A DNA stretch of 14,609 bases. Source: CAXSEF01 sp964236585 (GTDB taxonomy: Bacteria > Pseudomonadota > Alphaproteobacteria > Acetobacterales > Acetobacteraceae). A program made the translations under genes and the position numbers. Shown here piece after piece: positions 14,207 through 14,609 of this stretch; positions within the stretch are counted from its first letter, which is position 1; each line of letters begins with the position of its first letter. Location of the stretch: contig CAXSFE010000096.1 of assembly GCA_964236585.1 (NCBI GenBank), positions 1-14,609 of the forward strand. The letters run 5' to 3'. The notes under the pieces were generated by a model. That model had not been told where the DNA came from. It searched no databases and worked only from the letters and a program-made list of their open reading frames with translations.

Positions 14207-14609
14207 TCAGGCTGCCCGGGCGGTGCGCAGCATCGTCGCGTAGGCGTCGGCGAAGCGGGCTGCCTCGCCGCCGTCCGCGTTCCACGGTACGGACACGCGA
14301 ATTGCCTGGCCGGCCAGCGCGCCGAGGCCCATCGCGTCGAGCACGTGGCTGCGCGCCACCTTGCCCGACGAGCACGCGGCGCCGGCGGAGACCTGCACGC
14401 CCGACAGGTCCAGCGCGATGACCTGCATCTCCGCGCGCAGGCCGGGCCAGGCCAGGCAGGTGGTGTTGTCCAGGCGCGGCGCCCGGTCCGCGCAGACGAC
14501 GGCGCCGAGGCCTGCGGCGATGCGCTCGATCGCGTCGCGCGTGGCGGCGATGGCGGCACGGGGCAGGTTGCCGCCCTCCGCGGGGAGGGTCGCGGCGGCG
14601 CAGGCGGCC
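14207..14609 (-). CDS. Cysteine desulfurase (NifS/IscS-like), C-terminal part, cut by window edge
   Basis: The visible 133 residues are the C-terminal third of a PLP-dependent cysteine desulfurase, which takes sulfur from L-cysteine for Fe-S clusters and other thio-compounds. Diagnostic motifs are RLDNTTCLAWPGLRAEMQVIALDLSGV, the catalytic-cysteine loop SAGAACSSGKV (Cys codon at 14372-14374), SHVLDAMGL and AIRVSVPWNADGGEAARFADAY. The reading frame stays open to 14609, so the start and the PLP lysine are beyond the window. The ACSSGK loop and spacing resemble NifS/IscS-type (group I) enzymes. Whether it belongs to an isc cluster cannot be seen. Its stop at 14207 is 92 nt past the start of the neighbouring secreted-protein gene on the same strand. 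Confidence 0.93.
   Translation of the reverse strand, partial: AACAAATLPAEGGNLPRAAIAATRDAIERIAAGLGAVVCADRAPRLDNTTCLAWPGLRAEMQVIALDLSGVQVSAGAACSSGKVARSHVLDAMGLGALAGQAIRVSVPWNADGGEAARFADAYATMLRTARAA

Overview
This is a GC-rich stretch of bacterial chromosome with ordinary core genes and an unusually dense set of intergenic palindromic repeats. Gene content and sequence style (about 70% G+C, a DUF3576 lipoprotein, a Porin_4-like porin, a two-block FUSC membrane protein, MhqO-like and TenI-like enzymes) suggest an alphaproteobacterium, most likely Acetobacteraceae (Roseomonas/Rhodovastum-like). That placement is inferred from protein style, since no search could be run. No phage, plasmid, CRISPR or defence genes were seen.

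Layout. A FUSC-family membrane protein (56-2077, +) converges on inorganic pyrophosphatase ppa (2204-2725, -). The minus strand then carries an M3-family oligoendopeptidase (2934-4598), a VOC-type ring-cleaving dioxygenase (4993-5931), tRNA-Ala(GGC) with its own promoter (6018-6093), a DUF3576 lipoprotein (6355-6894) and a porin (7364-8794). A thiamine-phosphate-synthase/TenI-like protein (9011-9613, -) and a YggS/PLPBP-family protein (9612-10337, +) lie head to head with overlapping ATG codons. The potassium transporter Kup (10690-12594, +) and a small unrecognised protein (12880-13248, +) follow. A Gly/Tyr/Asp-rich secreted protein (13506-14114, -) and the C-terminal third of a cysteine desulfurase (14207 to the window edge, -) close the window. 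The genes look like independent housekeeping units (phosphate recycling, peptide breakdown, K+ uptake, PLP homeostasis, Fe-S/sulfur metabolism, envelope), not one pathway or operon.

The most distinctive content is non-coding. (1) Seven intergenic loci carry a modular repeat of short stem-loops with nearly constant loops (TCT/AGA, CGA/TCG) and stems that change in a compensated way. A complete unit has four hairpins around a CTTAAG/CTTGAG centre and ends in AAGCAAGG or a close variant. (2) Two copies of an AT-rich, two-hairpin element sit in opposite orientation about 5.5 kb apart and share the GGAAGCAAG terminus. (3) One repeat copy holds a 55-bp, nearly self-complementary insertion exactly in a hairpin loop. 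(4) Three 19-bp palindromes lie upstream of the M3 peptidase, resembling an operator array. Several repeats start directly at a stop codon, which fits a role as terminators or as REP/BIME-like elements tolerated there.
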